From Actinomycetes bacterium (GTDB lineage: Bacteria > Actinomycetota > JAICYB01), in the NCBI GenBank assembly GCA_025934435.1, contig JAICYB010000017.1, positions 1 through 60,216 on the forward strand: DNA of 60,216 nucleotides, read 5' to 3'. The notes beneath the pieces are model-generated. The model saw only the letters and a list, made by a program, of their open reading frames with translations, did no database searches and was not told the origin of the DNA. The position numbers and the translations under genes were made by a program. Below are positions 50,532-59,525 of this stretch, piece by piece (the stretch's first letter is position 1; every line of letters begins with the position of its first letter).

Positions 50532-51394
50532 GTCCGACCAAGGACGCCGCCTGGTCGGGGCAGGTCGAGGTCTTCGCCTATCGACGCCTGGCCGAGCCGT
50601 ACCACTCACTCACGATCGTCGCGCCGGACATCTGCGCGCGCGCCGCACCGGGTCAGTTCATCGCCGTGCGGACGCCCGACGACCGGAGCCTCCTCTTGCG
50701 TCGTCCGTTCTCGATCCATCGCGTCGACCGCCGGCCCGGTTGGGCGGGAACCGTCGACATCGTCTTCGATATCCGCGGACGGGGCACCGAGGTGCTCGCT
50801 CGCGCGCGCCAGCACACGAGCCTCGACGTGCTCGGCCCCCTCGGACGTCCGTTCCGTTTCCCGAAGGAGCAGACGAACTGCCTGCTGGTCGGCGGAGGCA
50901 TCGGCGCCGCGCCGCTGCTCTTCCTCGCCGAAGAACTCCGCGGGCACGGGCACCGCGTGGACTACATCCTCGGCGGACGGACCTCCGAGCACCTGCTTCG
51001 TCCGATCGAGGCGAAGCGCGCCTCGCTCACGGTGAGCTTCACGACGGACGACGGTTCGTCCGGAACACAGGGCGTCGTCACCGACATCCTCGAGGAACGC
51101 GTGCGCGCGACGAAGGCGCGAGTCGTGTACACGTGCGGCCCGGTCCCGATGCTTCGCGCCGTCGCGCGCGAGTGCGCGCGGCTGAAGCTCCCGTGCCAGG
51201 TCGCATGGGAAGAGGTCATGGCGTGCGGCTTCGGTGCTTGTCTCGTCTGTGCGGTTCCCGTCCGGCTCGAACGCGGCGCCGGCAATGACGAGGGCTGGGG
51301 ATGGGCGCGGTGCTGCACGGAAGGACCGGTGTTCTCAGCCTCGCGCATCCACTGGGAGCGGGTCGAAGACGCTCCGGCGGGAGTGACCACGTGA
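50528..51394 (+). CDS. pyrK: Dihydroorotate dehydrogenase electron transfer subunit
   Basis: 288-residue FAD and 2Fe-2S protein of the ferredoxin-reductase fold. FAD-binding [12 protein letters not shown], the NAD-site [16 protein letters not shown] and the cluster motif [15 protein letters not shown] with a later CC in RCCTEGPVF are present. It passes electrons from PyrD (class 1B) to NAD. GTG start overlaps carB by 4 bp, and its stop overlaps pyrD by 4 bp. Confidence 0.94.
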
Positions 51395-52314
51395 GCGATC
51401 CACGCCTCGAGGTCGACCTCGCCGGCGTGAAGTTCCGCAACCCGATCCTCACGGCGTCGGGCTGCTTCCACTACGGCAAGGAGTTCGCGCCGTACATGGA
51501 TCTCCGCCGGCTCGGCGGCGTGATCGTCAAGAGCTTGTCGGTGAAGCCGTGGCCCGGACATCCGCCACCGCGAGGTGCGGAGACGCCGTCCGGGATGCTG
51601 AACGCCATCGGTCTGCAGAATCCCGGTGTCCAAGCGTTCATCGACCGTGATCTTCCCTGGCTCGTCCAGCGCAAGGTCCCGGTGATCGCGTCGATCGTCG
51701 GACACTCCGTCGAGGAATACATCCGCGTCGCCGATCGGTTGCGCAACGCGCCGGGCGTTGTCGCGATCGAAGTGAACATCTCGTGCCCGAACCTCGACGA
51801 CCGCTCGCTGATGTTCAGCTCGAATCCCGATGCAACGGGCGCCGTGATCCGCGGCGTGCGGCGTGTCTCGTCCCAGCCGGTGTTCACGAAGTTGTCGCCG
51901 GACGTCACCGACATCGTCGAGATCGCGCGTGCGGCGGTGCGCGGCGGGTCGCACGGTTTGTCCGTCATGAACACGGCACTCGGGATGGCGATCGACACGG
52001 AATCGATGCGGCCGAAGTTGTCGACGTTCACCGGCGGCTTGTCCGGGCCGGCGATCAAGCCGATCGCGATCCGGTGCGTGTATCAGGTGTCGCGCGCGTT
52101 CCCGGAGATCCCCATCATCGGACAGGGCGGCATCAACTCCGGAGCCGATGTCGCGGAGTTCATGCTCGCGGGGGCATCGGCGGTCGCCGTCGGCACGGCG
52201 AACTTCACCGAGCCGACAACCGCGAAGCGGATCTACGACGAGTTCGTCGAGTACCTGACGCGCAAGCGGATCAAGGACGTGTCACAGCTGAAGAAGATGC
52301 TGAAGGAGGGATGA
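51391..52314 (+). CDS. pyrD: Dihydroorotate dehydrogenase, class 1B catalytic subunit
   Basis: 307-residue FMN enzyme. The class 1 active-site Cys lies in NISCPNLDD; other motifs are GVKFRNPILTASGCF, VKSLSVKPWPG, RMNAIGLQNPG-like LNAIGLQNPG, and IIGQGGINSGADVAEFMLAGA. Presence of pyrK upstream indicates the NAD-linked heterotetramer rather than the quinone-linked class 2 enzyme typical of many actinobacteria. GTG 51391 is chosen because it couples to the pyrK stop and yields the family N-terminus. Confidence 0.95.
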   Translation: MSDPRLEVDLAGVKFRNPILTASGCFHYGKEFAPYMDLRRLGGVIVKSLSVKPWPGHPPPRGAETPSGMLNAIGLQNPGVQAFIDRDLPWLVQRKVPVIASIVGHSVEEYIRVADRLRNAPGVVAIEVNISCPNLDDRSLMFSSNPDATGAVIRGVRRVSSQPVFTKLSPDVTDIVEIARAAVRGGSHGLSVMNTALGMAIDTESMRPKLSTFTGGLSGPAIKPIAIRCVYQVSRAFPEIPIIGQGGINSGADVAEFMLAGASAVAVGTANFTEPTTAKRIYDEFVEYLTRKRIKDVSQLKKMLKEG

Positions 52315-53012
52315 CGGAGTTGAGCACTTTCGACCCGCCGATCACGGTCGCGCTGGACTATGCGTCGCTCGACGACGCGAAGCGAACGCTCGACGTCATC
52401 GGCGACAAGCTCCGCATCTTCAAGGTCGGGCTTCAGCTCTTCACCGCGGCGGGACCCGCGGCGGTGCGGGAAGTCACGTCGCGGGGGTTCGAGGTCTTCC
52501 TCGATCTCAAGGCGCACGACATCCCGAATACGGTGGCCGGCGCCGTGTCGTCGGCGGCGGGAGTGGGCGCCCGTCTGATGACGATCCACGGCGCGGGTGG
52601 ACGAGCATCGATCGCGGCAGCGCTCGACGCGACGGTCGACGGTCGTCCCGAGATCCTCGTGGTCTCCGTGCTGACGAGCCTCGACCAGGGCGACCTCACC
52701 GAGTTCGGCGTCGGACGAACCATCTGCGATCAGGTCGACGCCATCGCCGAGATCGCGGCGAAGGAAGGGGCCCCCGGCCTCGTCCTTGCGGCCTCGGAGG
52801 TCGCGCGGGTGCGCGCGAACCACCCCGAACTCTTCCTGCTCGTGCCGGGGATGCGTCCGGCGTGGGCGTCGAAGGGCGACCAGAAGCGAACGGGTACGCC
52901 GAAGCAAGCCCTGCAGGACGGGGCGGATCTGATCGTCCTCGGTCGCGCCGTGACGCAGGCCGACGATCCGGCCGGAGCCGTCGACCGCGTCCTCGAGGAG
53001 ATCAACGGATGA
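52311..53012 (+). CDS. pyrF: Orotidine 5'-phosphate decarboxylase
   Basis: 233-residue TIM-barrel enzyme that makes UMP from OMP. ITVALDYASLDDA at the start, the catalytic DxKxxD in FLDLKAHDIPNT, and the phosphate-binding VPGMRPAW and VLGRAVTQADDPAGA at the end match type 1 PyrF. Overlaps pyrD and pyrE by 4 bp each. Confidence 0.96.
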   Translation: MTELSTFDPPITVALDYASLDDAKRTLDVIGDKLRIFKVGLQLFTAAGPAAVREVTSRGFEVFLDLKAHDIPNTVAGAVSSAAGVGARLMTIHGAGGRASIAAALDATVDGRPEILVVSVLTSLDQGDLTEFGVGRTICDQVDAIAEIAAKEGAPGLVLAASEVARVRANHPELFLLVPGMRPAWASKGDQKRTGTPKQALQDGADLIVLGRAVTQADDPAGAVDRVLEEING

Positions 53013-53584
53013 ACGAGATGGAGGTCCATTCGCTCCTCGAAGAGCACGGCGCGATCAAGACCGGACACTTCTTGCTCTCGAGCGGGAAGCACTCCGACGT
53101 CTTCGTGCAAAGTGCGGCGATCTTGATGTGGCCGGGCATCGCCGAACGGCTCGGTCACGAACTCGGCGAACGTTTCGCGTCCGCGGGCGCGAACGTCGTG
53201 CTCGGTCCGGCGATGGGCGGTGTGATCATCGGACATGAGATCGCACGGAAGTTGAACGTCTCGATGGTGTACGCCGAGCGTGAAGACGGAAAGATGAAGC
53301 TGCGTCGTGGATTCACACTTGATGCGACGTCGCGCGTGTTGATCGCGGAGAACACGGTTACCACCGGCGGATCGCAGAAGGAAGTCATCGAGCTTGCGCG
53401 CAAACACGATGCGGACGTTGTCGGCGTTGCGGCGATCGTCGATCGATCGCCGGGCGTTTCGTTCGGCGTCGCTTTCGAAGCGTTACTGCGCATCGACGCG
53501 AAGGCTTGGGAAGCCGATGACTGCCCGCTCTGTCGGGAGGGCTCGACCCCGGAGTCACCGGGAAGCCGTCACCTCGGTCGTTGA
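53009..53584 (+). CDS. pyrE: Orotate phosphoribosyltransferase
   Basis: 191-residue PRTase with the expected GHFLLSSGKHSDVFVQSA N-terminus, VVLGPAMGGVIIGHEIA, VYAEREDGKMKLRRGF and the PRPP loop region VLIAENTVTTGGSQKEV. The loop normally reads ED-x-x-TTG; here the second acidic residue is Asn, a small deviation. A C-terminal CPLC pair is typical of a subgroup. Last gene of the pyr operon; a promoter for mihF follows. Confidence 0.94.
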   Translation: MNEMEVHSLLEEHGAIKTGHFLLSSGKHSDVFVQSAAILMWPGIAERLGHELGERFASAGANVVLGPAMGGVIIGHEIARKLNVSMVYAEREDGKMKLRRGFTLDATSRVLIAENTVTTGGSQKEVIELARKHDADVVGVAAIVDRSPGVSFGVAFEALLRIDAKAWEADDCPLCREGSTPESPGSRHLGR

Positions 53585-53609
53585 GGGCTCGTTTGCGCTG
53601 GTCGGGGCG

Positions 53610-53638
53610 TTGGCGCCTCCAGGGGTGAACGCTATACT
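53610..53638 (+). promoter_or_regulatory. Promoter of mihF
   Basis: TTGGCG (53610-53615), a 17 bp spacer and TATACT (53633-53638) form a good housekeeping promoter starting a new transcript after pyrE. The leader has an AAGGAGG ribosome-binding site. Confidence 0.8.
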
Positions 53639-53679
53639 GCACGGGTTCGGGGGCAGGGGTGCCCGACAAGGAGGCTCGC

Positions 53680-53997
53680 ATGCCACTTCCGCAACTCACC
53701 GAGGAACAGCGTCGGGAAGCGCTCGCGAAAGCCGCGGAGGCCCGACGCAAACGGGCGGACATCAAGGCGAAACTCAAGAACGGCGGTCTCGGTTTGTCCG
53801 AGTGTCTCGAGCGAGCCGAGCAAGACGAAGTCATCGGCAAGATGAAGGTCGCGGCGATGCTCGAAGCGTTGCCCGGCGTCGGCAAGGTGCGCGCGCAGAA
53901 GGTGATGGAGGAATTGAACATCTCCACGAGCCGTCGGCTGCGCGGACTCGGCGACAAGCAGAAGCAAGCGTTGAAGGAGCGTTTCGGTCGCAAGTAG
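53680..53997 (+). CDS. mihF: Actinobacterial integration host factor MihF
   Basis: 105-residue nucleoid-associated protein unrelated to proteobacterial IHF. An N-terminal charged helix (EEQRREALAKAAEARRKRADIKAKL, key run EARRKRADIK) leads to a helix-two-turns-helix domain with MLEALPGVGKVRAQKVMEELNI and RRLRGLGDKQKQAL. The family is specific to actinobacteria and is normally followed by gmk and rpoZ. ATG 53680 is chosen over the GTG at 53659 because of the AAGGAGG just upstream. Confidence 0.93.
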   Translation: MPLPQLTEEQRREALAKAAEARRKRADIKAKLKNGGLGLSECLERAEQDEVIGKMKVAAMLEALPGVGKVRAQKVMEELNISTSRRLRGLGDKQKQALKERFGRK

Positions 53998-54013
53998 CGC
54001 GACAGGACGACCG

Positions 54014-54541
54014 TTGACGCTCACCGTCGGCGGTCTTCCCGGGACCGGAACGACAACGCTCTGCCGTCTGCTCGAACGTGAGCTGCAACTCCCGTACATC
54101 TACGCGGGCCAGCTCTTTCGTGAAGAGGCCGTACGCCGCGGCATGACACTCGCCGAGTACAACGCCCTCGCTTCAACAGACGAGTCGGTCGACCGCGAAC
54201 TCGACGAAAAGCAGATCGAGTTCCTCCGCGGCGGGGGAGTGATCCTCGAAGGGCGCCTCGCCGGGTGGCTTGCCCACCGGTACGAGATCAGCGCGTTCAA
54301 GACGTGGGTCGTCTGCGACGAAACAGAGCGGGTCCGCCGGCTCGTCGAGCGTGATGGTGACAACGCCGAGGCTCAAGCCGCCTCGATGGCCGACCGCGTC
54401 GCCCGGGAGCGGGACCGCTATTCGCGGTACTACGGGGCCGACCTCACCGACCTGTCGATCTACGACCTCGTCCTCGACTCGACCTCCACGCCCCCGGATG
54501 CGCTCCGCGACCAGGTCCTTGAGGGGTATAATCGGTCCTGA
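54014..54541 (+). CDS. Archaeal-type cytidylate kinase-like nucleotide kinase
   Basis: 175-residue P-loop kinase. Walker A is VGGLPGTGTTTLCRLL, with the G-x-G-TTT pattern of archaeal-type CMP kinases (COG1102), followed by YIYAGQLFREEAVRRGM, the FLRGGGVILEGRLAGWLA strand and DLVLDSTSTPPD near the end. In most actinobacteria the mihF-rpoZ interval holds guanylate kinase; this product lacks Gmk motifs. It probably phosphorylates a nucleoside monophosphate, most likely CMP. TTG start, 16 bp after mihF. Confidence 0.75.
   Translation: MTLTVGGLPGTGTTTLCRLLERELQLPYIYAGQLFREEAVRRGMTLAEYNALASTDESVDRELDEKQIEFLRGGGVILEGRLAGWLAHRYEISAFKTWVVCDETERVRRLVERDGDNAEAQAASMADRVARERDRYSRYYGADLTDLSIYDLVLDSTSTPPDALRDQVLEGYNRS
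54527..54532 (+). promoter_or_regulatory. -10 box inside the kinase gene, for rpoZ
   Basis: A perfect TATAAT lies 26 bp before the rpoZ start, within the last codons of the kinase gene. No convincing -35 is seen. Confidence 0.45.
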
Positions 54542-54557
54542 CCCGGAAGGAGACCCT

Positions 54558-54815
54558 TTGATCGAGCCTGCTGCCGAACGACTGCTGGAGAAGGTCGACA
54601 ACCAGTACTCGCTCGTCGTCCTGTCCGCGCGCCGCGCGCGCCAGATCGTCGACTATCACGCGAAGCTCGGTGCGGGCCTCGAAGAGAAGCCCTTGCCGCC
54701 ACTGCTCGAGGGCTCGATCCACGGGATGAAGCCCCTCACGATCGCCCTGAAGGAGATCGATGAGGACCGGATCGGCTACGAGCGGCCGCCCGAAGTCGAG
54801 GAGTCGGTGAAGTAG
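54558..54815 (+). CDS. rpoZ: RNA polymerase omega subunit
   Basis: 85-residue omega subunit, which helps assemble RNA polymerase around beta'. The conserved core is LLEKVDNQYSLVVLSARRARQIVDYHAK with the C-terminal MKPLTIALKEIDEDRIGYE. TTG start with AAGGAG 5 bp upstream; a longer open frame runs upstream but lies antiphase within the kinase gene. Confidence 0.95.
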   Translation: MIEPAAERLLEKVDNQYSLVVLSARRARQIVDYHAKLGAGLEEKPLPPLLEGSIHGMKPLTIALKEIDEDRIGYERPPEVEESVK

Positions 54816-54841
54816 CCGCCGATCAGGCGGATACTCGAAGG

Positions 54842-56032
54842 GTGAACCTCGAAGGACGACGCATCGTCGTCGGCGTCTCGGGATCGATCGCTTCATACAA
54901 AGCGGCTGAGGTCGTTCGCGGACTTATCAAGCAGGGTGCCGTCGTCCGCGTGTGCATGACCTCCTCCGCTACGAAGTTCGTCGGCCCCGCGACCTTCGCG
55001 GCGCTCACGGGGGAGCCCGTCGAGACCGATGTCTTCGAACATCCGGAGCGGGTCGTCCACGTCGAACTCGGACGGTGGGCGGAAGCCCTCCTCGTCTGCG
55101 GCGCAACCGCTTCGACGCTCGCGCGCCTCGCGATCGGTTCCGGCGAGGACATCCTTTCGGCGACATACCTGATGTGCCGGTGTCCGGTCCTACTCGCTCC
55201 GGCGATGCACACCGAGATGTGGGAGCACGCTGCGACGCAGCGCAACGTCGAACGACTCGAGCAGGACGGTGCACTCCTCGTCGATCCCGAAGTGGGTGAC
55301 CTCGCGTCGGGCGATCACGGAACGGGACGGCTCGCGGACCCGTCCGCGATCGTCGAAGCGGTCGTCGACGCGCTGACGTCGAAGGACCTCGCGGGCGCAC
55401 GCGTACTCATCACCGCCGGACCGACGCGCGAACCGCTCGATCCCGTGCGGTTCATCTCCAACCGCTCGACGGGCCGCATGGGATTCGCGCTCGCACGTGA
55501 AGCGAAGCGGCGAGGTGCGTCCGTCACGATCGTTGCCGGACCGACGTCGGCCGCGGAGCCGCCGGGGGTCGACGTCGTACGGGTCGAGACCGCTGAGGAG
55601 ATGTTCCGCGAGTGCATGGACAGGTTCGAAGAGATCGACGTCGCGGTCCTCAACGCCGCCGTCGCCGATTTCCGTCCGGCGCACGTCGCCGACGAGAAGG
55701 TCAAGAAGGAGAAAGCGGCCGGATCGGTCGAGCTCGAACCGACGCGGGACATCGCGGCCGAGCTCGGACGCAAGAAGGGACGCCAGTTCCTCGTCCTGTT
55801 CGCGGCGGAGACCGAGAACGTCGTCGAGCACGCGCAGCTCAAGCTCGCGTCGAAGAACGCCGATCTCATCGTGGCGAATCAGGTGGGACGTCCGGATACG
55901 GGGTTCGACTCCGAAACGAACGACGCGACGATCATCAGCGTTGATACGACTGAGGCACTCGAGCGGCTCGCGAAGGACGATCTCGCGCGCGTGATCTGGG
56001 ATCGCATCGCGGAGCGCCGGACGGCCACCTAG
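54842..56032 (+). CDS. coaBC: Bifunctional phosphopantothenoylcysteine decarboxylase/synthetase CoaBC
   Basis: 396-residue bifunctional CoA-pathway enzyme. The N-terminal flavin decarboxylase (CoaC) has [18 protein letters not shown] and [16 protein letters not shown], the actinobacterial variant of PAMNxxM. The C-terminal synthetase (CoaB) has [27 protein letters not shown] (key run [15 protein letters not shown]) and the [10 protein letters not shown] and KVKKEKAAG Lys motifs. GTG start 26 bp after rpoZ. Confidence 0.96.
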   Translation: MNLEGRRIVVGVSGSIASYKAAEVVRGLIKQGAVVRVCMTSSATKFVGPATFAALTGEPVETDVFEHPERVVHVELGRWAEALLVCGATASTLARLAIGSGEDILSATYLMCRCPVLLAPAMHTEMWEHAATQRNVERLEQDGALLVDPEVGDLASGDHGTGRLADPSAIVEAVVDALTSKDLAGARVLITAGPTREPLDPVRFISNRSTGRMGFALAREAKRRGASVTIVAGPTSAAEPPGVDVVRVETAEEMFRECMDRFEEIDVAVLNAAVADFRPAHVADEKVKKEKAAGSVELEPTRDIAAELGRKKGRQFLVLFAAETENVVEHAQLKLASKNADLIVANQVGRPDTGFDSETNDATIISVDTTEALERLAKDDLARVIWDRIAERRTAT

Positions 56033-56070
56033 ACTGTCTCGCGGCGTTAGGGACCCGGAAAGGAACGATA

Positions 56071-57273
56071 TTGGCTCACGACTGGCTGTTCACCTCTGAA
56101 TCCGTCACCGAAGGACATCCGGACAAGCTTGCCGACCAGATCTCCGACGCGATCCTGGATGACATCCTCCGGAACGACCCGTTCGGTCGCGTCGCATGCG
56201 AGACGCTCGTCACGACGGGCTTCGCGATCGTCGCCGGCGAGATCTCGACATCGACCTACGTCGACATCCCGAAGATCGTCCGCCAGACCATCGTCGACGT
56301 CGGTTACGACCGCGCGAAGTACGGCTTCGACGGACACACGTGCGGGGTCACCGTGGCCGTGCAGGAGCAGTCCGGTGACATCGCGATGGGCGTCGACGAG
56401 TCGCTCGAAGCGCGCACGCTGAAGAAGGACGACGAGCTCGACCTGCTCGGTGCCGGCGACCAGGGGATGATGTTCGGCTTCGCCTGCGACGAAGGCGTGC
56501 AGACCGAGCTCATGCCGACACCGATCTGGCTTGCGCACCGCATGGCACAGCGTCTCGCCGGTGTGCGGAAGGCCGGGCTGCTGCCGTACCTGCGCCCGGA
56601 CGGCAAGACGCAGGTCACGATCGAGTACGACGGTTGGACGCCGAAGCGTCTGCACACCGTGCTCATCTCCACGCAACACGCGGCGGACACCGATTTCGAT
56701 TCGGTGCTTCGTCCGGATCTCGTCGAACACGTGATCAAACCGATCGTCCCCGGCGAGCTCTGGAACGACGACGTCCGCGTGCTCGTGAATCCGACGGGAC
56801 GATTCGTCATCGGCGGTCCGCAGGGCGACACCGGCCTCACCGGCCGCAAGATCGTCGTCGACACCTACGGCGGGATGGGCCGCGTCGGCGGCGGCTGTTT
56901 CTCCGGGAAAGATCCGACGAAGGTCGACCGCACCGGTGCGTACGCGGCGCGCTACGTCGCGAAGCATCTCGTTGCCGCAGGTGCCGCGTCACGATGCGAG
57001 ATCGGCCTCGCCTACGCGATCGGAACCGCGCACCCGATCTCGATCATGGTCGACACGTTCGGGACGGAACAGGTCGATCCCGCGAAGCTGCCGAAGCTCG
57101 TCGAAGACTTCTTCGATCTGCGTCCGGCAGCGATCATCCGCGATCTCGATCTGCGCCGGCCGATCTACCGCGAGACCGCGAGCTACGGACACTTCGGGCG
57201 CACGGAGAAGACGTTCACGTGGGAGAGCCTGCAGCGGGTCGAGGAGTTCAAGGCGGGAGTCGAGTCCCTCTAA
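56071..57273 (+). CDS. metK: S-adenosylmethionine synthetase
   Basis: 400-residue MetK forming SAM from methionine and [37 protein letters not shown] and [19 protein letters not shown] are the family signatures, and [22 protein letters not shown] (key run [10 protein letters not shown]) is present. TTG start with GGAAAGGA upstream; a TAGACT box overlaps the coaBC stop. The 38 bp leader is too short for a SAM riboswitch. Confidence 0.97.
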   Translation: MAHDWLFTSESVTEGHPDKLADQISDAILDDILRNDPFGRVACETLVTTGFAIVAGEISTSTYVDIPKIVRQTIVDVGYDRAKYGFDGHTCGVTVAVQEQSGDIAMGVDESLEARTLKKDDELDLLGAGDQGMMFGFACDEGVQTELMPTPIWLAHRMAQRLAGVRKAGLLPYLRPDGKTQVTIEYDGWTPKRLHTVLISTQHAADTDFDSVLRPDLVEHVIKPIVPGELWNDDVRVLVNPTGRFVIGGPQGDTGLTGRKIVVDTYGGMGRVGGGCFSGKDPTKVDRTGAYAARYVAKHLVAAGAASRCEIGLAYAIGTAHPISIMVDTFGTEQVDPAKLPKLVEDFFDLRPAAIIRDLDLRRPIYRETASYGHFGRTEKTFTWESLQRVEEFKAGVESL

Positions 57274-57764
57274 CAACGCCGCGCCTCGTTCTCCGTCGGT
57301 ACGAACCGACCGATCTCGCTTCGCTCGAAGATCTCGTCGCGAGCTCGCTCGACAACATCCGTCCGTGGATGCCGAACGCCGCGCGGGAGCTCAGCGGTGA
57401 TCTCGGCGAATGGCTGGGCATGGCGCGGGACCTGTTCGACCGTGGCGAGCGCTACCCGTACGCGATCGCGCTGACCGACGGCACCTTCGTCGGACACATC
57501 ACCGCGACGCCCGACGAGGACAGCACCGTCGAGTTCGGCTACTGGATCCACACCGGCTATCTCCGGAAGGGCTACATGAGCGAAGCGGTCGCCGCGCTCA
57601 TCGCGCAGTTCGCGCCGGCGACCTTCGTGATCCACTGCGCCCTCGAGAACGCGGCGAGCGCCGGGGTCGCACGCAAGGCCGGTTTCGCGCACGTCGGGTA
57701 CGACCTTCGCGACGGGCACCGCGAGATGCGGTGGGAGCTCGTCGTCCCACCTCGCTACAACTAG
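57219..57764 (+). CDS. GNAT-family N-acetyltransferase (RimJ/RimL type)
   Basis: The domain [20 protein letters not shown] ... [21 protein letters not shown] ... [16 protein letters not shown] ... [20 protein letters not shown] is a complete RimJ/RimL-type acetyltransferase: the acetyl-CoA loop is [10 protein letters not shown] and the ENxAS motif is present. The start is problematic. No ATG, GTG or TTG lies near the metK stop in this frame; the nearest is GTG 57219, 55 bp inside metK. That would add about 17 non-family residues. A rare start codon near 57260-57275 is possible. Substrate unknown. Confidence 0.8.
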   Translation: MGEPAAGRGVQGGSRVPLTTPRLVLRRYEPTDLASLEDLVASSLDNIRPWMPNAARELSGDLGEWLGMARDLFDRGERYPYAIALTDGTFVGHITATPDEDSTVEFGYWIHTGYLRKGYMSEAVAALIAQFAPATFVIHCALENAASAGVARKAGFAHVGYDLRDGHREMRWELVVPPRYN

Positions 57765-57767
57765 CGG

Positions 57768-59507
57768 GTGTCCCACCGTTTCTGCCGCGTCGCACTCGAT
57801 TCGCCTGTCGGCGCGCTCGACCGTGCATTCGACTACGCCATCCCCGAACGGATGCTCGGGCGCGTCGAGGTCGGCTCGGTCGTGCGCGTCGTCGTGCACG
57901 GACGCGGTATGCGCGCCTTCGTCACCGACCTCCTCGACGCGCCTGCGGTGGCCAAGACGCGTCCGCTCAGTCAACTCGTCTCACCGACCCCGCTCTTCAC
58001 GGCGAGCGAGATCGAGCTCGCGCGCTGGACCGCGCGGCGGTACATCGTGCCCGTCGGTCTCGTCCTGCACGAAGCCGTGCCCGGACGGTTCTCGACCGGC
58101 GACGACGAACGGATCTACCCCAGGCCGGGCCGGACGAAGCCGCCGCCGTGGATGAAGCCCCTCTCGACCGATCGCGTCTGCCTGCTGCCGCCGTCCGCGG
58201 AAGCGGAGATCGAGGCGGTCGCGCATCTCGCCGGCTCCACGGAGGGACGAACCCTCGTGATCTGTCCGCGCACAGACGTCGCCGAGCGCGTGGCAGCTGC
58301 GATCGAAGGCGCGGTTGTTGCGCACGGCGAAGACCGCCCTTCGGAACGCGCGGAAGCGTGGGCCGCCGCGCGCGACGGGCGCGCATCCGTGATCGTCGGG
58401 TCGCGCTCGAGCCTGTTCGTACCGATCCCGGACCTTTCCCTGGTCGTCGTGATGGGCGCGCACGACCGGTCGCTCAAAGCCGAACGTGCGCCGAGGTTGT
58501 ATGCGACGGTCGTCGCGGGCGAACGTGCGCGGCGGGCGGGAGCGACGTTCGTCGTGTCGTCACCGGCGCCGCCGCTCGAGTTCGCGCACCGGGCGGCGTG
58601 GATCGGCGCGAAGCGCACCGACCTGAGGCCGGAGGTGGTTCGTCCGCGGAAAGGCCCGGTGACGGACCGCTTGATCGACGTTGTTGCTTCGGCGATCGAG
58701 CGCGGCGAGGACGCGCTCGTTTTCGCCGGACGACGTGGCGAAGCCTTGCGCCTCCGGTGCCGCGACTGTGGATGGACGCCGGTGTGTCCGAAGGACGGAA
58801 CACCGATGGCGACGCGAGCCGGCGTGCTGGTGTGCCGGACGTGCGGTGCTTCGTCCGCCGTCCCCGACGATTGCGGTTCGTGCGGCGGGCAGCTCTCCGA
58901 GCGCGGATGGGGGCACGAACGCATCGCGCGCGAGCTCGACCGCGCGGGCTTTCCCGCTCCCGTGCTGCGGATGGTCGCGGGCGAGATACCGACGGAACGT
59001 CCGCGTCCCGCCGTCATCGTCGGAACGCTCGCCGCTGCGTACGCCGCGGGTCGCGTCGGAAGCGTCTGCGTCGCCGATCTCGATCAGCTGCTGATGCGTC
59101 CGGACTTCCGGGCGTCGGAGCACGCGCTGCAGACGTTGTGCGAGCTTGCGACCGTGCTGATGCCCGGCGGCCGTTTCCTCGTCCAGACGCGGGAGCCGGA
59201 GCATCATGCTGTGCAGTCCTTCGTGCGGCAGTCGTACCGGTTCTTCTTCGACCGGGAGATCGAGACGCGCCGTGAGATGAACTACCCGCCCTTCGGCGCG
59301 GTCGTCCGCATCGAGACCGACGCTGTCGATGCCCTGCGCGACGCGTTGCACGGCCGGGCGACGGTGATCGGTTCGCTCGAACGACGCGGGGAGCCGAGCG
59401 CCCTCGTGCGCGCGGCGGACCTCGACCCCCTCCTCGAACCGCTGCGCGCGTTCTCGCGCAAGCATCCGCGCGCGAAGATCGACGTCGACCCGGTTGACGT
59501 CGTCTAA
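57768..59507 (+). CDS. priA: PriA-like primosome protein lacking helicase motifs
   Basis: 579-residue PriA homolog. The N-terminal 3'BD domain (VALDSPVGALDRAFDYAIP), the zinc-binding insert (CRDCGWTPVCPKDG ... CRTCGASS ... DDCGSCGG, eight Cys) and the C-terminal ADLDQLLMRPDFRASEHALQ ... MNYPPFGAVVR segments are kept. The Walker A GxTGSGKT is missing and the DEEH box position reads VVMGAHDRS, so it cannot be a normal helicase. This degeneration is a known feature of actinobacterial PriA, which probably keeps DNA-structure recognition only. GTG start 3 bp after the GNAT gene. Confidence 0.93.
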   Translation: MSHRFCRVALDSPVGALDRAFDYAIPERMLGRVEVGSVVRVVVHGRGMRAFVTDLLDAPAVAKTRPLSQLVSPTPLFTASEIELARWTARRYIVPVGLVLHEAVPGRFSTGDDERIYPRPGRTKPPPWMKPLSTDRVCLLPPSAEAEIEAVAHLAGSTEGRTLVICPRTDVAERVAAAIEGAVVAHGEDRPSERAEAWAAARDGRASVIVGSRSSLFVPIPDLSLVVVMGAHDRSLKAERAPRLYATVVAGERARRAGATFVVSSPAPPLEFAHRAAWIGAKRTDLRPEVVRPRKGPVTDRLIDVVASAIERGEDALVFAGRRGEALRLRCRDCGWTPVCPKDGTPMATRAGVLVCRTCGASSAVPDDCGSCGGQLSERGWGHERIARELDRAGFPAPVLRMVAGEIPTERPRPAVIVGTLAAAYAAGRVGSVCVADLDQLLMRPDFRASEHALQTLCELATVLMPGGRFLVQTREPEHHAVQSFVRQSYRFFFDREIETRREMNYPPFGAVVRIETDAVDALRDALHGRATVIGSLERRGEPSALVRAADLDPLLEPLRAFSRKHPRAKIDVDPVDVV

Positions 59508-59511
59508 CCCG

Positions 59512-59517
59512 TAGGCT
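59512..59517 (+). promoter_or_regulatory. -10 box of def, leaderless type
   Basis: TAGGCT lies 8 bp before the def ATG with no Shine-Dalgarno sequence. Confidence 0.4.
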
Positions 59518-59525
59518 TGTGTGAG

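Noticed and set aside
56033..56070. SAM riboswitch in front of metK
   Set aside because: The gap is 38 bp, too short, and no conserved elements are visible.
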